From Streptococcus sp. 2342 (GTDB lineage Bacteria; Bacillota; Bacilli; Lactobacillales; Streptococcaceae): a stretch of 64,000 nt of DNA. The position numbers and the translations under genes are program-made. The stretch lies in NCBI RefSeq assembly GCF_013276795.1, contig NZ_VMLR01000003.1:1-64000 (forward strand). The letters are read 5' to 3'. The notes beneath the pieces were generated by a model. The model was not told where the DNA came from and ran no database searches. It worked only from the letters and a program-made list of their open reading frames with translations. The first letter of the stretch is position 1; each line of letters begins with the position of its first letter. Shown piece by piece: positions 1 through 10,935 of the stretch.

Positions 1-316
1 GCAGAAGACGTCTGTCAGTCGTCTACATTACTCCAACATAAGTTCTAAAAACTAACCTAAAACCCTATTCAAACGTCTCACACTAACTTCCACCATAGCG
101 GAACTTAATCTGAAACGCTTTCAGATGACGGGATTTTGTGCGCTCTTTTTTTCGATTCCTTTCGGCTACAAAAACGATGAAATAAAGCATGATTAAAACC
201 AGTGGAACTTACCCTGACACGGATTTCCACTGGTTTTTAGGATTTTTATCAGACTAACTTCCACTTGGATTAGCGGTGGAAGTTAGTTTGGGAATTTACC
301 TTTTTTGCATGACTTC
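1..316. other. gene-free region downstream of comX, with inverted repeats
   Basis: I see no convincing gene here. The stretch holds two strong inverted repeats, 195-207/225-237 (13-bp arms) and 253-264/276-287 (12-bp arms). The 12-mer ACTAACTTCCAC occurs at 82-93 and 253-264, and inverted at 276-287. The two hairpins lie just past the comX stop and could end comX transcription, although neither has a long T tract on the minus strand. In pneumococci a tRNA and rRNA operon follows comX; no rRNA sequence is recognisable in this window. Confidence 0.5.
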
Positions 317-796
317 CTAGTGGGTACGGATGTCAAACTCTTTAAACACAATACGTAAGTCCTTTAGCACTCTTTGACGCCCTCGGAAGCGTTCATCCCT
401 TAAGACGCGTTCTAACTCTTCTTGTTGCTCTTTAGTTTGTTTGTTTCTATAATCTCTTAGGGTTTCATGAAAGAGATAATAGTCATCTAGCCACAGACCG
501 CCCTCACTTATACGATGACTTATCTCACCCACTTCTTCATAAGGTTCTTTATTATATCTTCGTTTGTGGCTTTCCTGCTTACGGAGATAATCTAAAATTC
601 GATTCCGGAATTTTGTTTTGAAATATTTCCTTAAACGAGGGATATCTTCTACCAGCCCTTCTTCTCTACTAATCAATTCATGTAGACATATCATGCCCTC
701 TTGGTCCCAATCCGATAGCTCCCACAAATGAAGGTAATATTCATTTCTACACTTGTATACAATTCCTTGGACTTCTTCATACATTTTTTTAAGCAT
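317..796 (-). CDS. comX: competence-specific sigma factor ComX (SigX)
   Basis: Alternative sigma factor that directs RNA polymerase to late competence promoters carrying the TACGAATA box. The 159-residue product has the length and sequence of streptococcal ComX as I remember it, including RNRILDYLRKQESQ-like region 2 residues (here RNRILDYLRKQESHKRR) and a C-terminal segment RGRQRVLKDLRIVFKEF that looks like a region 4 helix-turn-helix. It lies next to ftsH, as in pneumococcus. The window contains two of its likely targets, comFA and cbpD. Many streptococci carry a second comX copy elsewhere; only one is seen here. A ComE site is expected upstream, but I could not define one confidently. Confidence 0.95.
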   Translation of the reverse strand: MLKKMYEEVQGIVYKCRNEYYLHLWELSDWDQEGMICLHELISREEGLVEDIPRLRKYFKTKFRNRILDYLRKQESHKRRYNKEPYEEVGEISHRISEGGLWLDDYYLFHETLRDYRNKQTKEQQEELERVLRDERFRGRQRVLKDLRIVFKEFDIRTH

Positions 797-884
797 AATC
801 TTCCCCTTTCTAGATACAGTCTAACAGATTCAGAAACACTTTTGGCACATTTCCTCCATTCTGCACCCTTTAGATCCTCAACTG

Positions 885-916
885 CACAAAAAAGAGAGGA
901 CAAGCCTCTCTTTGGG
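885..916 (-). terminator. intrinsic terminator after ftsH
   Basis: Arms 891-899 and 905-913 form a 9-bp stem with a 5-nt loop. Read on the minus strand it is followed by a T-rich run. It separates ftsH from comX, so comX should use its own promoter between 797 and 884. Confidence 0.75.
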
Positions 917-2875
917 TTATTTTTCGTCATTCATTTTTGACTTTACTTCATCATAAGATAATGCATGAGACTCCTCTTCTACGGTTTCAGGCATCTTTCC
1001 TGTTTCATAAAGAGCTTTAATTTGTGTACTATCCAATGTTTCATATTTCAATAATGCTTCTGCAATCAACTTATGAGTTTCACGATTTGATTGGATGATT
1101 TCAGCAGCTTTATTTCGTGCTTCATTTAATAATGAACGAACCTCTTCGTCAATTTCATAAGCTGTTTGTTCTGAAATTGATTTTTGAGGACTCTGTGCAC
1201 CAAACATAGCATGATTTCCTTCATATTGTACTGGGCCAAGTTTTTCACTCATACCGTACTCTGTAACCATTGCACGCGCCATTTGTGTCGCTTGTTCAAA
1301 GTCGTTTGAAGCTCCTGTAGTTTGGACATTAAAGATAATTTCTTCAGCTACACGTCCACCCATTAAGCCAGCCAATTGCTCTTTCATATCTTCTTTAGAT
1401 AGAAGCATTTGATCTTCCTTAGGAAGTGCAATCATGTAACCACCTGCACGACCTCTTGGTACAATTGTAACCTTATGAACAACACGGGCATTCGACAAGA
1501 CTAGACCAACAATGGTATGTCCTGCCTCATGGTAGGCAACCAATTCACGTTCTTTTTGTGAAACTGTCTTATCTTTCTTAGAAGGTCCAGCAATCACTCT
1601 ATCTTCTGCTTCATCAATATCTGAAGCATCAATTATCGATTTATTGCGACGAGCGGCAACCAAGGCTGCTTCATTCAAGACATTCTCTAAATCAGCACCA
1701 ACAAAGCCTGGAGTTTGTTGAGCAACTAATTTCAAATCAACATCTTCTGCTAAAGGCTTGTTCTTAGCATGAACTTTCAAGATTGCTTCACGACCTTTGA
1801 CATCAGGACGGCCAACCAATACTTTTCTATCAAAACGTCCTGGACGCAGAAGGGCAGGGTCAAGTACATCTGAACGGTTTGTAGCAGCGATGACGATAAT
1901 CCCTTCATTTCCCTCAAAACCATCCATCTCAATCAAGAGTTGGTTCAAGGTTTGTTCACGTTCGTCATTACCTCCGCCTAAACCAACTCCACGTTGACGT
2001 CCGACAGCATCAATTTCATCGATAAAGATAATAGCTGGCGCTGCTTTTTTGGCATCTTCAAAAAGAGAACGAACACGACTAGCTCCAACTCCGACAAACA
2101 TTTCTACAAAGTCAGAACCTGAGATACTAAAGAATGGAACGCCTGCTTCTCCGGCGACTGCCTTAGCAAGCAATGTCTTACCTGTTCCCGGAGGTCCCTC
2201 CAAAAGAACACCTGCTGGAATCCGGGCTCCAAGTTTTGTAAATCGTTTTGGATCTTTTAAGAATTCAACAACTTCAACTAGTTCTTGTTTTTCTTCCTCA
2301 GCTCCAGCAACATCTGAAAATCTTACTTTAATATCTTCTTTATTTGCAGCTTTAGCCTTACTACGTCCAAAACTCATTGGGTTACGACCATTGCCTCCCC
2401 CCATATTTCCCATCATAGAGAATAGGAAGAAGAATAGAATTCCAAATGGCACAATGGATACGAGTAGATTAATCCACATACCACTTGAACTTTCATGCTT
2501 AATAGTTACTTCTGCTTTATGGTCCGAAGCAAGTTTTTGCAATTCTGATACTGTAGTATCAGAGGGAAGAATAATACTTGAAAATTTCTCTACTGTTGTA
2601 ACAGATTGAGAAAAGAACTGAATGCCTGTTTCTTCTTTACTTGTTTTAGGATTTTTATAGACACCCGAAACTTCGATAACACTACCATTTGGTTGGTAGG
2701 TTAATTCTTTTACATTGTCATCGGTAATTTCTTTTACCAATTCTGTATAATTAATTTGCTCACTTTTCCCTGCAACACTACCTGTACTAAAATACTGGTA
2801 AGCTGTAACTAGGAAAAAAATAAGTAATAACCATAGAAATGGATTTTTAATTAAACCATTATTTTGTTTTTTCAT
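917..2875 (-). CDS. ftsH: ATP-dependent zinc metalloprotease FtsH
   Basis: Membrane-anchored AAA+ protease that degrades misfolded membrane proteins and selected regulators. The 652-residue product has an N-terminal membrane segment (about 12-30), an extracellular domain, a second membrane segment (about 135-155), Walker A GPPGTGKT (227-234), Walker B IFIDEID (283-289), the SRH region, and the zinc protease motif HEAGH (449-453). Length and architecture are those of complete FtsH. It follows hpt by a few bases, in the tilS-hpt-ftsH order typical of Gram-positives. Confidence 0.98.
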   Translation of the reverse strand: MKKQNNGLIKNPFLWLLLIFFLVTAYQYFSTGSVAGKSEQINYTELVKEITDDNVKELTYQPNGSVIEVSGVYKNPKTSKEETGIQFFSQSVTTVEKFSSIILPSDTTVSELQKLASDHKAEVTIKHESSSGMWINLLVSIVPFGILFFFLFSMMGNMGGGNGRNPMSFGRSKAKAANKEDIKVRFSDVAGAEEEKQELVEVVEFLKDPKRFTKLGARIPAGVLLEGPPGTGKTLLAKAVAGEAGVPFFSISGSDFVEMFVGVGASRVRSLFEDAKKAAPAIIFIDEIDAVGRQRGVGLGGGNDEREQTLNQLLIEMDGFEGNEGIIVIAATNRSDVLDPALLRPGRFDRKVLVGRPDVKGREAILKVHAKNKPLAEDVDLKLVAQQTPGFVGADLENVLNEAALVAARRNKSIIDASDIDEAEDRVIAGPSKKDKTVSQKERELVAYHEAGHTIVGLVLSNARVVHKVTIVPRGRAGGYMIALPKEDQMLLSKEDMKEQLAGLMGGRVAEEIIFNVQTTGASNDFEQATQMARAMVTEYGMSEKLGPVQYEGNHAMFGAQSPQKSISEQTAYEIDEEVRSLLNEARNKAAEIIQSNRETHKLIAEALLKYETLDSTQIKALYETGKMPETVEEESHALSYDEVKSKMNDEK

Positions 2876-2890
2876 TAAAAATTGTTCTTT

Positions 2891-3433
2891 CTAATTTGAA
2901 TACACTTCTTCTTTCAATACTCCAACATAAGGAAGATTACGATAATTTTCTTTGTAGTCTAAACCATAACCTACTACAAACTCATTTGGGATAGTAAAGC
3001 AGGTATAGTCTGCCTCAATTTCTACAACACGTCCCTCTGGTTTATCCAATAAAGTTGCAATCTTAACAGAAGCTGCATCTCTTGCAATAAACATATCTCG
3101 CAAATTCTTCAAAGTTTGACCTGTATCAATGATATCCTCTACAAATAGAACATGTCTTCCTTTAATATCTTGAGTTACATCTTGCTTGATATTGATGACA
3201 CCACTACTTGCTGTTCCACCATGGTAGCTAGAAACCATCATGAAGTCCATTTCAATATGTGTATCAATATGTTTGACCAATTCAGCCATAAAAGGAATAG
3301 ATCCTTTTAAAATCCCAACCAAGATTGGATTTTTTCCTGCATAGTCCTTAGTTAATTGAGCACCTAATTTTTTAGCAGCTTCTGTAATTTCATCGTGTGA
3401 AACGAGGATTTTTTTAATATCGTTTTCTAACAT
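2891..3433 (-). CDS. hpt: hypoxanthine-guanine phosphoribosyltransferase
   Basis: Purine salvage enzyme that joins hypoxanthine or guanine to PRPP to give IMP or GMP. The 180-residue product has the PRPP-binding loop [13 protein letters not shown] (95-107) and the early ILVGILKGS segment (37-45). It sits four bases downstream of tilS and 15 bases upstream of ftsH, so the three are probably one transcript. The tilS-hpt adjacency is conserved in Firmicutes. No signs of damage. Confidence 0.96.
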   Translation of the reverse strand: MLENDIKKILVSHDEITEAAKKLGAQLTKDYAGKNPILVGILKGSIPFMAELVKHIDTHIEMDFMMVSSYHGGTASSGVINIKQDVTQDIKGRHVLFVEDIIDTGQTLKNLRDMFIARDAASVKIATLLDKPEGRVVEIEADYTCFTIPNEFVVGYGLDYKENYRNLPYVGVLKEEVYSN

Positions 3434-3437
3434 TTTT

Positions 3438-4715
3438 TTACCTATCTATTTTTTCTATATAAAGTACAGTGTTCATTATATCATTTTTCGTGTTTTTACT
3501 CAAATCACTAGTCGCAATTCCCAAAATTGAGACAATTTCACCAAATTGCTCAATAATCAGAGCAGATTTTCGCTTTTCCATAGGGATTTTCAAATCAATA
3601 AATAGACGTCTGAGTTTTTTTCTATGCCCATTTTGAATCAAAAAATCTCCTCTTTTTCGATGACGAATGAGTATTGATGTTTCCCGTGAAACAGGTATTC
3701 GTTGAATTGATTCACCTTCTAATGGAAGTCCAAAGGAAAATAAATAACCTTGATAAGATACCTGATTTTGATAGTGTAACACAAGTTCATCTTCCTTTTC
3801 ATCAGCCTGCGGACTGATTTTACAAATCTGAAACTGTTGATACTCTTTTATCAATTCATAGCCATTTTTAAGCAGATGACGATACTGGCTTTTAGTTTTT
3901 AAAATTTGCCGAACTTCAGCAAACTGCGCTTTTGTAAGATTCAAATCTGGAAAACGATTCAGATAAGTTTGAAGTAAAACTCTTTGTGTAGACTCAGAGT
4001 AAGACAATAGCTGATCTAAATTTTCTACATCAATATTATTAGATAATTCAGCTATAGCTAAGTCATAATCTAAAATTTCATTTCCAATACTTAAGATTGC
4101 ATCTCTAAATCTAGGATTTTCTTTCTCTAATTCTGGTAAATAAGAGTTTCGAATACGATTTCGAAAATAATGATTTTCCTTATTTGATGTATCTTCAAAG
4201 TGAAAAATTGAAGGAAAGTCTTTTTTCTGAAAATGCAAGAAGGGACGAATGATTTCTATCTCTCCTACTACTTGCTTCTCCTTAATTCCTGATAGATAGC
4301 GCAAACGAGTACCTCGAATCAAACGCATCAAAATCGTTTCCACCTGGTCATCAGCATGGTGGGCAGTGACTAAAGCTGTCGCACCTGTCTTTTTCATGAC
4401 CTCTTGAAAAAAATCATAACGAAAATGTCGAGCCCGCGCTTCTGAAAATTCTCCTAAAAAATTGCTAATATAAATAGGAAGCTCTGCTTCAGCAGCTAAC
4501 TTCCTTAATTCCTGTTCTTCCCAATCTGATTCTACTCTCTGCTTATGATTCACATGTGCTAAAATCAGTTCAATTTCTAACTCTTTTTGATAAGTAGATA
4601 ATACCTTAAATAGAAACATAGAATCTAACCCACCAGAAAGAGCTAGCACCACCTTAGTATGCTTTTTGAAATATCCCTTCTTGAGAAAATGATTTAAAAA
4701 ATCTTGTTTTCTCAT
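3438..4715 (-). CDS. tilS: tRNA(Ile)-lysidine synthase TilS
   Basis: Converts the wobble cytidine of the CAU-anticodon tRNA-Ile to lysidine so that it reads AUA codons. The N-type ATP-pyrophosphatase loop SGGLDS is at residues 27-32, followed by the usual TilS N-terminal domain and a smaller C-terminal domain (425 residues). The start overlaps the stop of the upstream serine-hydrolase-like gene by four bases (ATGA), which indicates translational coupling. A parS-like palindrome (3678-3693) lies within the coding sequence. Confidence 0.96.
   Translation of the reverse strand: MRKQDFLNHFLKKGYFKKHTKVVLALSGGLDSMFLFKVLSTYQKELEIELILAHVNHKQRVESDWEEQELRKLAAEAELPIYISNFLGEFSEARARHFRYDFFQEVMKKTGATALVTAHHADDQVETILMRLIRGTRLRYLSGIKEKQVVGEIEIIRPFLHFQKKDFPSIFHFEDTSNKENHYFRNRIRNSYLPELEKENPRFRDAILSIGNEILDYDLAIAELSNNIDVENLDQLLSYSESTQRVLLQTYLNRFPDLNLTKAQFAEVRQILKTKSQYRHLLKNGYELIKEYQQFQICKISPQADEKEDELVLHYQNQVSYQGYLFSFGLPLEGESIQRIPVSRETSILIRHRKRGDFLIQNGHRKKLRRLFIDLKIPMEKRKSALIIEQFGEIVSILGIATSDLSKNTKNDIMNTVLYIEKIDR
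3678..3693. promoter_or_regulatory. parS-like ParB binding site, one mismatch
   Basis: The 16-mer TGTTTCCCGTGAAACA differs at one position from the ParB consensus TGTTTCACGTGAAACA. It lies inside tilS, about 11 kb from oriC, in a window that also encodes ParB. ParB should bind here and help segregate the origin, as at other streptococcal parS sites. See also 25596-25611 and 36817-36832. Confidence 0.8.
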
Positions 4716-5980
4716 TTTAGAACCTCATAAACATCCTTGGATATCTGAGAAATTGTATAATAATCAGAATTCTTAGTGAAAATAGAAAGAATAAATGGAG
4801 AATCTGCGTAGACAACACCCGTATCATGCTTAAATTCGTCCGCATCCCCAATTTTATGAGCTACCTTCACAGAAACACCTTTGGCAATTCGCTGATTATC
4901 AAAATCTGTTTTAGTCAAAGACTCTAGCACAAATCCATTTTGATTATAAATAGCTTCCATGACCTTCCCGGCCATCTTGGAAGAAATCAATTTTTCTTTT
5001 GGATCCCAATCATCTCCCATAATGGCAGACATCTTGGATTTGAATGTGGCATCAGATTGGTTTGAAATGTAATAACCCAATAGATTATGAGCTACATTAT
5101 CAGATTCTTTAGATACTTTTGTGATTAAGTCCTTGAGAGAATACTCTTTATTATCCTCTTTTTTAGGAAGACTACCACTTCCCTCTGGTTTATAAGAACC
5201 TGGAAAATCATTGACTGCAGATACGTATTTTACAGTCGTATCTAACTGATAAAGACCATCATTTATTTTTTCTTGCGCATAATAGAGATAAGGGAGTTTC
5301 AAAACGCTAGCTGCATACATCTTTTCATCTTGATTGATACCTGCTTCTTTTCCAGTAGTCAGTTGCTTAACATAAATAGAGAATGAATCCTTCTGATATT
5401 TTTCCGATAACATTTCTTGGACTTTACTCATCCGATTATCTTCTTCAGAAGTTGATTCTTTAGCTACCCATCCAGCCTGATCAATATGTAGAAATTCTCT
5501 TCCTTCTACAAACATGGTCTTATCAATTGATACTTGTGAATAAGCTGATAAGGATGATTTCACTTCTTTTAAATCATAAGGACTATTGTACAGTTTAAAG
5601 TCAGATTCTAACCATACTTTTTTTATTATTGGAGTTACCTCTGACTGATCATATAAAAATCGTTTGTCCGCAGCTATAAATTGATGATTTGATAGCTTAA
5701 ATACCGGAATTCCTTGTTTATTTAAGCGCCACTCGGTTATTTGAAAACTTGTTTTAGGAGTCAATTTTCCAGATTCCACTACTAAATCTTCATTCGCATA
5801 GACAGGAACTTCTCCATAAACCATAGGAGAACTTAGCTTTTCTCTAAAATAAATACCAAAGTCAGATTGTGAAAGGTAATAAATTTCTTTCGAAGTATAG
5901 ACGACTTCTTTTTCTGTGCTAACGACTTTTGAGATGGTCAAAAAACTCGGTAGCAACAAAATAATTAAGAATTTACGCAT
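4712..5980 (-). CDS. serine beta-lactamase/PBP-like protein
   Basis: Secreted or membrane-anchored protein with a class A beta-lactamase-like fold. Starting at the ATG at 5980 ([10 protein letters not shown], a signal or anchor segment) gives 422 residues. Penicillin-interacting motifs are present in order: SVLK (225-228), SDN (293-295) and KIG (376-378) in place of KTG. Residues 30-175 form an N-terminal extension of unknown role, possibly SH3-like. A longer reading from 6049 would put extra residues before the signal segment and overlap the upstream frameshifted gene. The homologue sits at this place in pneumococcus (SP_0010). Actual beta-lactamase activity is unproven; a cell-wall role is as likely. 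Confidence 0.85.
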   Translation of the reverse strand: MRKFLIILLLPSFLTISKVVSTEKEVVYTSKEIYYLSQSDFGIYFREKLSSPMVYGEVPVYANEDLVVESGKLTPKTSFQITEWRLNKQGIPVFKLSNHQFIAADKRFLYDQSEVTPIIKKVWLESDFKLYNSPYDLKEVKSSLSAYSQVSIDKTMFVEGREFLHIDQAGWVAKESTSEEDNRMSKVQEMLSEKYQKDSFSIYVKQLTTGKEAGINQDEKMYAASVLKLPYLYYAQEKINDGLYQLDTTVKYVSAVNDFPGSYKPEGSGSLPKKEDNKEYSLKDLITKVSKESDNVAHNLLGYYISNQSDATFKSKMSAIMGDDWDPKEKLISSKMAGKVMEAIYNQNGFVLESLTKTDFDNQRIAKGVSVKVAHKIGDADEFKHDTGVVYADSPFILSIFTKNSDYYTISQISKDVYEVLK

Positions 5981-6094
5981 TCTTCCTTTCCTTTTCTTCT
6001 TGTAAACACAATAATTGATTTTTATCAGCCAATTCTTCCAGCTTTTCATCTGATAAACTCAAAAATTGCTCAATTACATCTAATAAATTTTCCA
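5973..6094 (-). pseudogene. small conserved gene between divIC and the beta-lactamase-like gene, frameshifted
   Basis: A start codon at 6094 gives MENLLDVIEQF and then a stop (TGA). If one T is added in the T run near 6061-6064 the reading frame continues as LSLSDEKLEELADKNQLL and on to EKERKNA with a stop at 5973-5975, about 40 residues in all. As I remember it, pneumococcal SP_0009 encodes such a peptide at this position without interruption. This copy therefore appears to have lost one base in a short homopolymer. A sequencing error, or slippage during expression, cannot be excluded. Confidence 0.6.
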
Positions 6095-6099
6095 TTTTA

Positions 6100-6468
6100 T
6101 CACCTTTGAAGCAAGTCAGGAATCGTATAAACTATTTCCCTCGACTTAGAATAATAGTACTTCGCTCGTGTATATTTGGCAGCATAATCCTCATCTTTCA
6201 ACTTGGTAGCAAATGCTGTCTCCTTATCCTTTTCATCACTCAAAGTCCGATACTGAGTTTGCAAGTCTGCTAATTGCTGACGTCTTTGGAGTAATTGCTG
6301 ATAACTCTGCGCTAAATTAAAAGTTGGCAAGATAAATAACAGCATAATCAAAATCAGTACCCAACCCATGAAACGATTCCGTTTTTGTCGCTCTTTCATC
6401 AGGTAGCGCCGACGTTGGTATTCATTTTGAATAAAAGAATTATTCAATTGTACAATATTCTTAGACAT
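6100..6468 (-). CDS. divIC: septum formation protein DivIC
   Basis: Bitopic cell-division protein of the FtsL/DivIC family that works with DivIB and FtsL at the septum. The 122-residue product has a basic N-terminus, one membrane segment (about 34-50) and a following coiled coil rich in Q, L and R (about 54-90). The start overlaps the stop of the S4-domain gene by eight bases. The gene order S4 protein - divIC - tilS is conserved in streptococci. Confidence 0.88.
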
Positions 6469-6727
6469 TTTCTTCTACCCGTGTTTCACTGATAATTTCA
6501 TACATGCCTGCTGCATCTTCTTTTTTTGTACTATCTTTCATCTCCAGTACTTTTACAAGTAACAATTTATTTCCAAAACGAATTTCAACTTGGTCATTAA
6601 CTTTCAAGTCCGTTGAACTTTTGGCCAAGATTCCATTCACCTTGATTCTGCCTTTATCTGCTACTTCTTTTGCGACTGTACGACGCTTGATAATTCGCGA
6701 TACTTTTAAATATTTGTCTAATCTCAT
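6461..6727 (-). CDS. S4-domain RNA-binding protein (RqcP/YabO-Hsp15 family)
   Basis: Small RNA-binding protein of 88 residues. The N-terminal 60 residues are a canonical S4 fold ([30 protein letters not shown]). Its Bacillus homologue RqcP (YabO) works in ribosome-associated quality control of stalled 50S subunits. The position between mfd and divIC matches Bacillus and pneumococcus. The function is assigned from family and context. Confidence 0.9.
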
Positions 6728-6784
6728 CCTTATTACCTCAACTTATTATTGTACCATTTTTATCTATTTTATAGAAGAAAAATA

Positions 6785-9700
6785 TCAAATGGAATTTTCT
6801 TTCTTAGACTCTTTTATCTCTAATAAACTTTCTCCAAAAATCAGCAGACCTTCTAAAATTTCATAATCTTTCTTATTTTGGACATCAAATACAAGCTCCA
6901 TTAATCCCTTATTCTCAGCGATGCCTGCTTTTAAGTTCGTTGCGGATAAAGCTTTAAAATAATCTTGAGCTAAAAACAGTCGTTGAGTGACTTTTTCAAA
7001 TTGAACTGTAATTTTATTATCTTTTCTTTCCACACGTTGAACAAATACCTTGTCCAAATATGACTTGACTAAACCAATCTCTAAAAGATAGGCTACTACA
7101 TCTGGGTATTCTCCAAAACGGTCTATCAACTCCTCTTGTAACTCTTCATAATTGACACGGTTGTCAATTTGACGAATTTTCTTGTAAATTTCAATCTTAT
7201 GTCGTTGATCAGAAATATAAGTATCAGGAAGATAGGCATCAATTTGCAAAATCAACTCAGCATTCCCTCTGGTTCTTGTATTAGTGTTAGCATTACCGTT
7301 TCGTTTAGCAATAGCTTCCTCTAATAACTGCGAATACAATTCAAAACCAACAGAATCAATGAAACCAGACTGGGATTTTCCTAGGAGATTCCCTGCTCCA
7401 CGAATCGAAAGATCTCGCATAGCAATCTTAAATCCAGATCCCAATTCTGTAAATCCTTTAATCGCTTCTAATCTCTTTTCAGAGACTTCACTAATCGATT
7501 TTTCTGGACGATACATGAGATAGGCATAAGCAATACGATTACTACGACCGACTCTTCCTCTTAACTGATACAAGGTTGACAAGCCCATATGGTCCGCATT
7601 TTCAATAAATAAAGTATTAGCATTTGGAATGTCCACCCCTGTCTCAATAATGGTAGTCGTCACCAAGATATCGTATTGTCCCTCAATAAAGTCTAGTAGA
7701 GTATTTTCCAACTGGATTTCACTCATTCGACCATGAACATATCCAATCGAAGCCTCTGGAATCAACTCCTGTAATTCTGAAACCTTCTGGTCAATCGTGT
7801 CAACTTTGTTGTAAAGGTAGTAAACTTGACCTCCACGCTCCATTTCACGCAAAACAGCATCACGAATGACACTCTCATTCTTTTCCAAAACATAGGTTTG
7901 CACTGGATAACGATTAGTCGGCGGAGTTTCAATAACAGACAAATCTCTGATTCCCAGCATAGACATATGGAGGGTACGAGGGATTGGAGTAGCGGTCAAA
8001 GTTAGGACATCCACTTGTTTCTTCAGTTCTTTCAAGGTTTCCTTATGCTTGACACCAAATCGCTGTTCCTCATCAATAATCATCAAGCCTAAATCAGCAA
8101 ACACAACATCTTTTGACAAAACACGATGAGTTCCAATCAAGATATCAACTTGACCGTTTTTCAATTTTTCAAGTGTTTCAGTCTGCTCTTTTTTACTTCT
8201 AAAGCGACTCAACACATCAATATTAACTGCAAAATTTTGGAATCGTTCCTTAAAATTGGTATAGTGCTGTTGCGCTAAAACAGTCGTCGGAACTAGAACG
8301 ACAACCTGTTTGTGATCATTGACAGCCTTAAAGGCTGCACGCATTGCAACTTCAGTCTTTCCAAAACCAACATCCCCAACTAAAAGTCGATCCATTGGCT
8401 GAGAAGCCTGCATATCTCTCTTGATTTCCTCGATACTACGAAGTTGATCATCCGTTTCAACATAAGGGAAGGCATCATCAAAAGCATCTTGCCCTTCATC
8501 ATCGGCTGAGAAAGCAAAGCCCTTCAACTGACTACGTTCAGAATAGAGTTTAATTAAATCGTCAGCTATATCCTCTACCTGGTTCTTAACTTTTTGCTTG
8601 GCTTTTTTAAAATGACCGTCATTTAATTTATTGAGTTTTGGAGCTTTCCCATCACTTGAAACATATTTAGACAATAGATGAATCTGTTCTACTGGAATAG
8701 AGATTTGATCCCCGTTTTGGTATTGAACACTAACATAATCACGGTGAATCCCTTTGATTTCAATTGTTTCAATCCCTAGATATTGACCAATTCCATGGAT
8801 ATGGTGAACAACGTAATCTCCTTTTTCAAGTTCATTGTAATCTTTTAATCTCTCTGCGTTTGAAACATGTTGTCTTCGAAAACGACGTTTTAATTTCTTT
8901 TGAAAAATCTCATGTTCAGTTATCAATAAAATCTTTTCATCTACAAAATGAAAACCACGTCTGAGATTACCCTCTATTAAGTTTACAGATTCTTTACAGA
9001 TACTTGACTTATCTCTGGAATCCAATTTAATCTGATATTCCTCTAACATATCCTCCAATGCCTTACTTCCCATTGAATTGCTAAACTGCAGAATAATGGT
9101 GTAATTCATTTTTTTATATCGCTCAATTTCTTCTTTTAGAAAAGAAAATTGATTGAAAAACTCCTGCATAGGATATTGATTAAATTGATAAATTTGATCA
9201 AACTTGAGATTTCCTAAACCCTTTTGCAGATTAGAGAAAAAGGTCACCGGACTCTGTTTTTTATAGATTTGCTCTGTATCAGCAAAATACTGCATCTCAG
9301 AAAATGCTTTACTGTTCTGTAATTCTTCTGTAAAGTATTGTGCTAATTCTCTTTCAAAGACTTCATACTGATTCATTAATTTTTGATAATCATCAAAGAA
9401 TATTGGAGTATCTTTTTCAATATAGTCAAATACAGTCCATGTCTTATCATAGCATAAAGATAAAAATTTCCGTGAATCAGAATGAATTTGTTTTTGGTGA
9501 AAACTTGAAAGAATTTCTTCTAAGTATGATTTTAAAATAGGTGATAAAGTCTTTGAAATTTGTTTTTCTAAAACTGACTGACCTCGTTGATAATCCTTTT
9601 CTCTCAAAAGCATATCACTAGCTGGAAAAATGGTGAGTTCTGTCTGATTTTCTTTTGATAGTTGTGTTTCTACTTCAAATGACCTAATACCATCAATTTC

Positions 9701-10294
9701 ATCACCAAAAAACTCAATTCGGCAAGGTTCTAACTGGGATATTTCAAAAATATCTAAAATATCTCCTCGCAGACTAAATTCACCCTGAGTTTGTACTTGA
9801 GTAACTTTTCGATAGCCTATTTCCTTTAACTGATGGATAAGCACGTGTTGGTCATATTCTTCACCAACTGTTATTTTTACAATACTATCTTTGAATACAT
9901 TTGGAGACGGTAAAATCAATCGACTTGCTGCGATATTACAAACTAAAATCCCTTTCTTAGATGAATCAGTCAAAAAACGCAAGGCTTCAACCCGTGAAAT
10001 GATTTTTTCTTGTGAAGACATCAAAAACTCGACCATAGGGGAGTCATCTACCAAAAACGGATAAACAAGTTCCTCACCCAAGATAGTGATAAGATCACTA
10101 ACCAGTCCTTCTGCCTCTCCATAAGTGGACGTCAGTAACACAATCTTATCTTCTTTTTCTAGACTACTTGCAATTGCAAGAGCCTTAGTAGACGTTGATA
10201 AACCAAGTATTAGTTGTCTTTTCTTATCTGTCAGATTTTGATACCATTTTTTAATCTGATCATTTTCTGAGAATAAGTCTAATAAGGTCACCAT
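6785..10294 (-). CDS. mfd: transcription-repair coupling factor Mfd
   Basis: Large DNA translocase that removes stalled RNA polymerase from lesions and recruits UvrA. The 1169-residue product has an N-terminal UvrB-like region (about 1-380), the RNA-polymerase-interacting CarD-like domain (about 487-545), Walker A GDVGFGKT (640-647), the DEEQ box (741-744), helicase motifs with an RGRVGRS-type motif VI, and the C-terminal TRCF domain. The ORF begins one base after the pth stop, so the two are coupled. Confidence 0.98.
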   Translation of the reverse strand: MVTLLDLFSENDQIKKWYQNLTDKKRQLILGLSTSTKALAIASSLEKEDKIVLLTSTYGEAEGLVSDLITILGEELVYPFLVDDSPMVEFLMSSQEKIISRVEALRFLTDSSKKGILVCNIAASRLILPSPNVFKDSIVKITVGEEYDQHVLIHQLKEIGYRKVTQVQTQGEFSLRGDILDIFEISQLEPCRIEFFGDEIDGIRSFEVETQLSKENQTELTIFPASDMLLREKDYQRGQSVLEKQISKTLSPILKSYLEEILSSFHQKQIHSDSRKFLSLCYDKTWTVFDYIEKDTPIFFDDYQKLMNQYEVFERELAQYFTEELQNSKAFSEMQYFADTEQIYKKQSPVTFFSNLQKGLGNLKFDQIYQFNQYPMQEFFNQFSFLKEEIERYKKMNYTIILQFSNSMGSKALEDMLEEYQIKLDSRDKSSICKESVNLIEGNLRRGFHFVDEKILLITEHEIFQKKLKRRFRRQHVSNAERLKDYNELEKGDYVVHHIHGIGQYLGIETIEIKGIHRDYVSVQYQNGDQISIPVEQIHLLSKYVSSDGKAPKLNKLNDGHFKKAKQKVKNQVEDIADDLIKLYSERSQLKGFAFSADDEGQDAFDDAFPYVETDDQLRSIEEIKRDMQASQPMDRLLVGDVGFGKTEVAMRAAFKAVNDHKQVVVLVPTTVLAQQHYTNFKERFQNFAVNIDVLSRFRSKKEQTETLEKLKNGQVDILIGTHRVLSKDVVFADLGLMIIDEEQRFGVKHKETLKELKKQVDVLTLTATPIPRTLHMSMLGIRDLSVIETPPTNRYPVQTYVLEKNESVIRDAVLREMERGGQVYYLYNKVDTIDQKVSELQELIPEASIGYVHGRMSEIQLENTLLDFIEGQYDILVTTTIIETGVDIPNANTLFIENADHMGLSTLYQLRGRVGRSNRIAYAYLMYRPEKSISEVSEKRLEAIKGFTELGSGFKIAMRDLSIRGAGNLLGKSQSGFIDSVGFELYSQLLEEAIAKRNGNANTNTRTRGNAELILQIDAYLPDTYISDQRHKIEIYKKIRQIDNRVNYEELQEELIDRFGEYPDVVAYLLEIGLVKSYLDKVFVQRVERKDNKITVQFEKVTQRLFLAQDYFKALSATNLKAGIAENKGLMELVFDVQNKKDYEILEGLLIFGESLLEIKESKKENSI

Positions 10295-10864
10295 TTATCC
10301 ATTATACCTCTGCATTGTTTTCTCAAAATTTTTCTCTTGTAAATAGTAGTTTACAGAATCGTCAACCTTGTCAATAGACTGTAAAATATCAATATAATCA
10401 TCCTTGTCAAACTTACTCAAAACATGGTGAACAACTGACATACCATTTTTAGGTCTTCCGATTCCAATCTTAACACGGTTAAAGACCTGAGTTCCAATAT
10501 GTTGAATAATAGACTTAATACCATTGTGACCACCTGCTGAGCCCTTTGCTCTTAAACGAATTTTCCCAACTTCCATGTCAAGGTCGTCGTAAATGACGAG
10601 TAAATCTTCAATATCCAAACTATAGTAAGTCAATAAAGCATGAACTACTTTTCCACTTTCATTCATAAAGGTCGTTGGTTTGACAAGATAAATTTTTTCT
10701 CCATTTAGGAAAAAGGATGCTAGGTCAGCTTGAAATATCTTATCGTGTGTAAAAGTGACATTCTGTTTTTTCGCTAGTTGATCAATCAACATAAAACCAA
10801 CATTGTGTTTTGTTTCAAAATATTTATCCCCTGGATTTCCCAAGCCTACAAGTAATTTGGTCAT
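10295..10864 (-). CDS. pth: peptidyl-tRNA hydrolase
   Basis: Releases tRNA from peptidyl-tRNAs that drop off the ribosome. The 189-residue product has the family signature [18 protein letters not shown] with catalytic His20, the later FMNESG motif and the YDDLDM segment. It directly precedes mfd, an arrangement conserved in Firmicutes. Confidence 0.97.
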   Translation of the reverse strand: MTKLLVGLGNPGDKYFETKHNVGFMLIDQLAKKQNVTFTHDKIFQADLASFFLNGEKIYLVKPTTFMNESGKVVHALLTYYSLDIEDLLVIYDDLDMEVGKIRLRAKGSAGGHNGIKSIIQHIGTQVFNRVKIGIGRPKNGMSVVHHVLSKFDKDDYIDILQSIDKVDDSVNYYLQEKNFEKTMQRYNG

Positions 10865-10889
10865 TTATTTTTCCTTTCAAAAGCCAAAA

Positions 10890-10911
10890 GGGTTGGAATT
10901 TTTTTCCAACC
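10890..10911 (-). terminator. terminator after ychF
   Basis: Perfect inverted repeat GGTTGGAA/TTCCAACC around a 5-6 nt loop, followed on the minus strand by CTTTT. It lies between the ychF stop and the pth start. Confidence 0.7.
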
Positions 10912-10935
10912 TAATTGACACAATTTATTAATTTT

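Noticed and set aside
797-884. ComE direct repeat before comX
   Set aside because: ACACTTTTG-like words are present but not with the 12-bp spacing on the comX strand; too weak to call.
2049-2609. 186-codon plus-strand frame inside ftsH
   Set aside because: Antisense shadow of a fully conserved gene.
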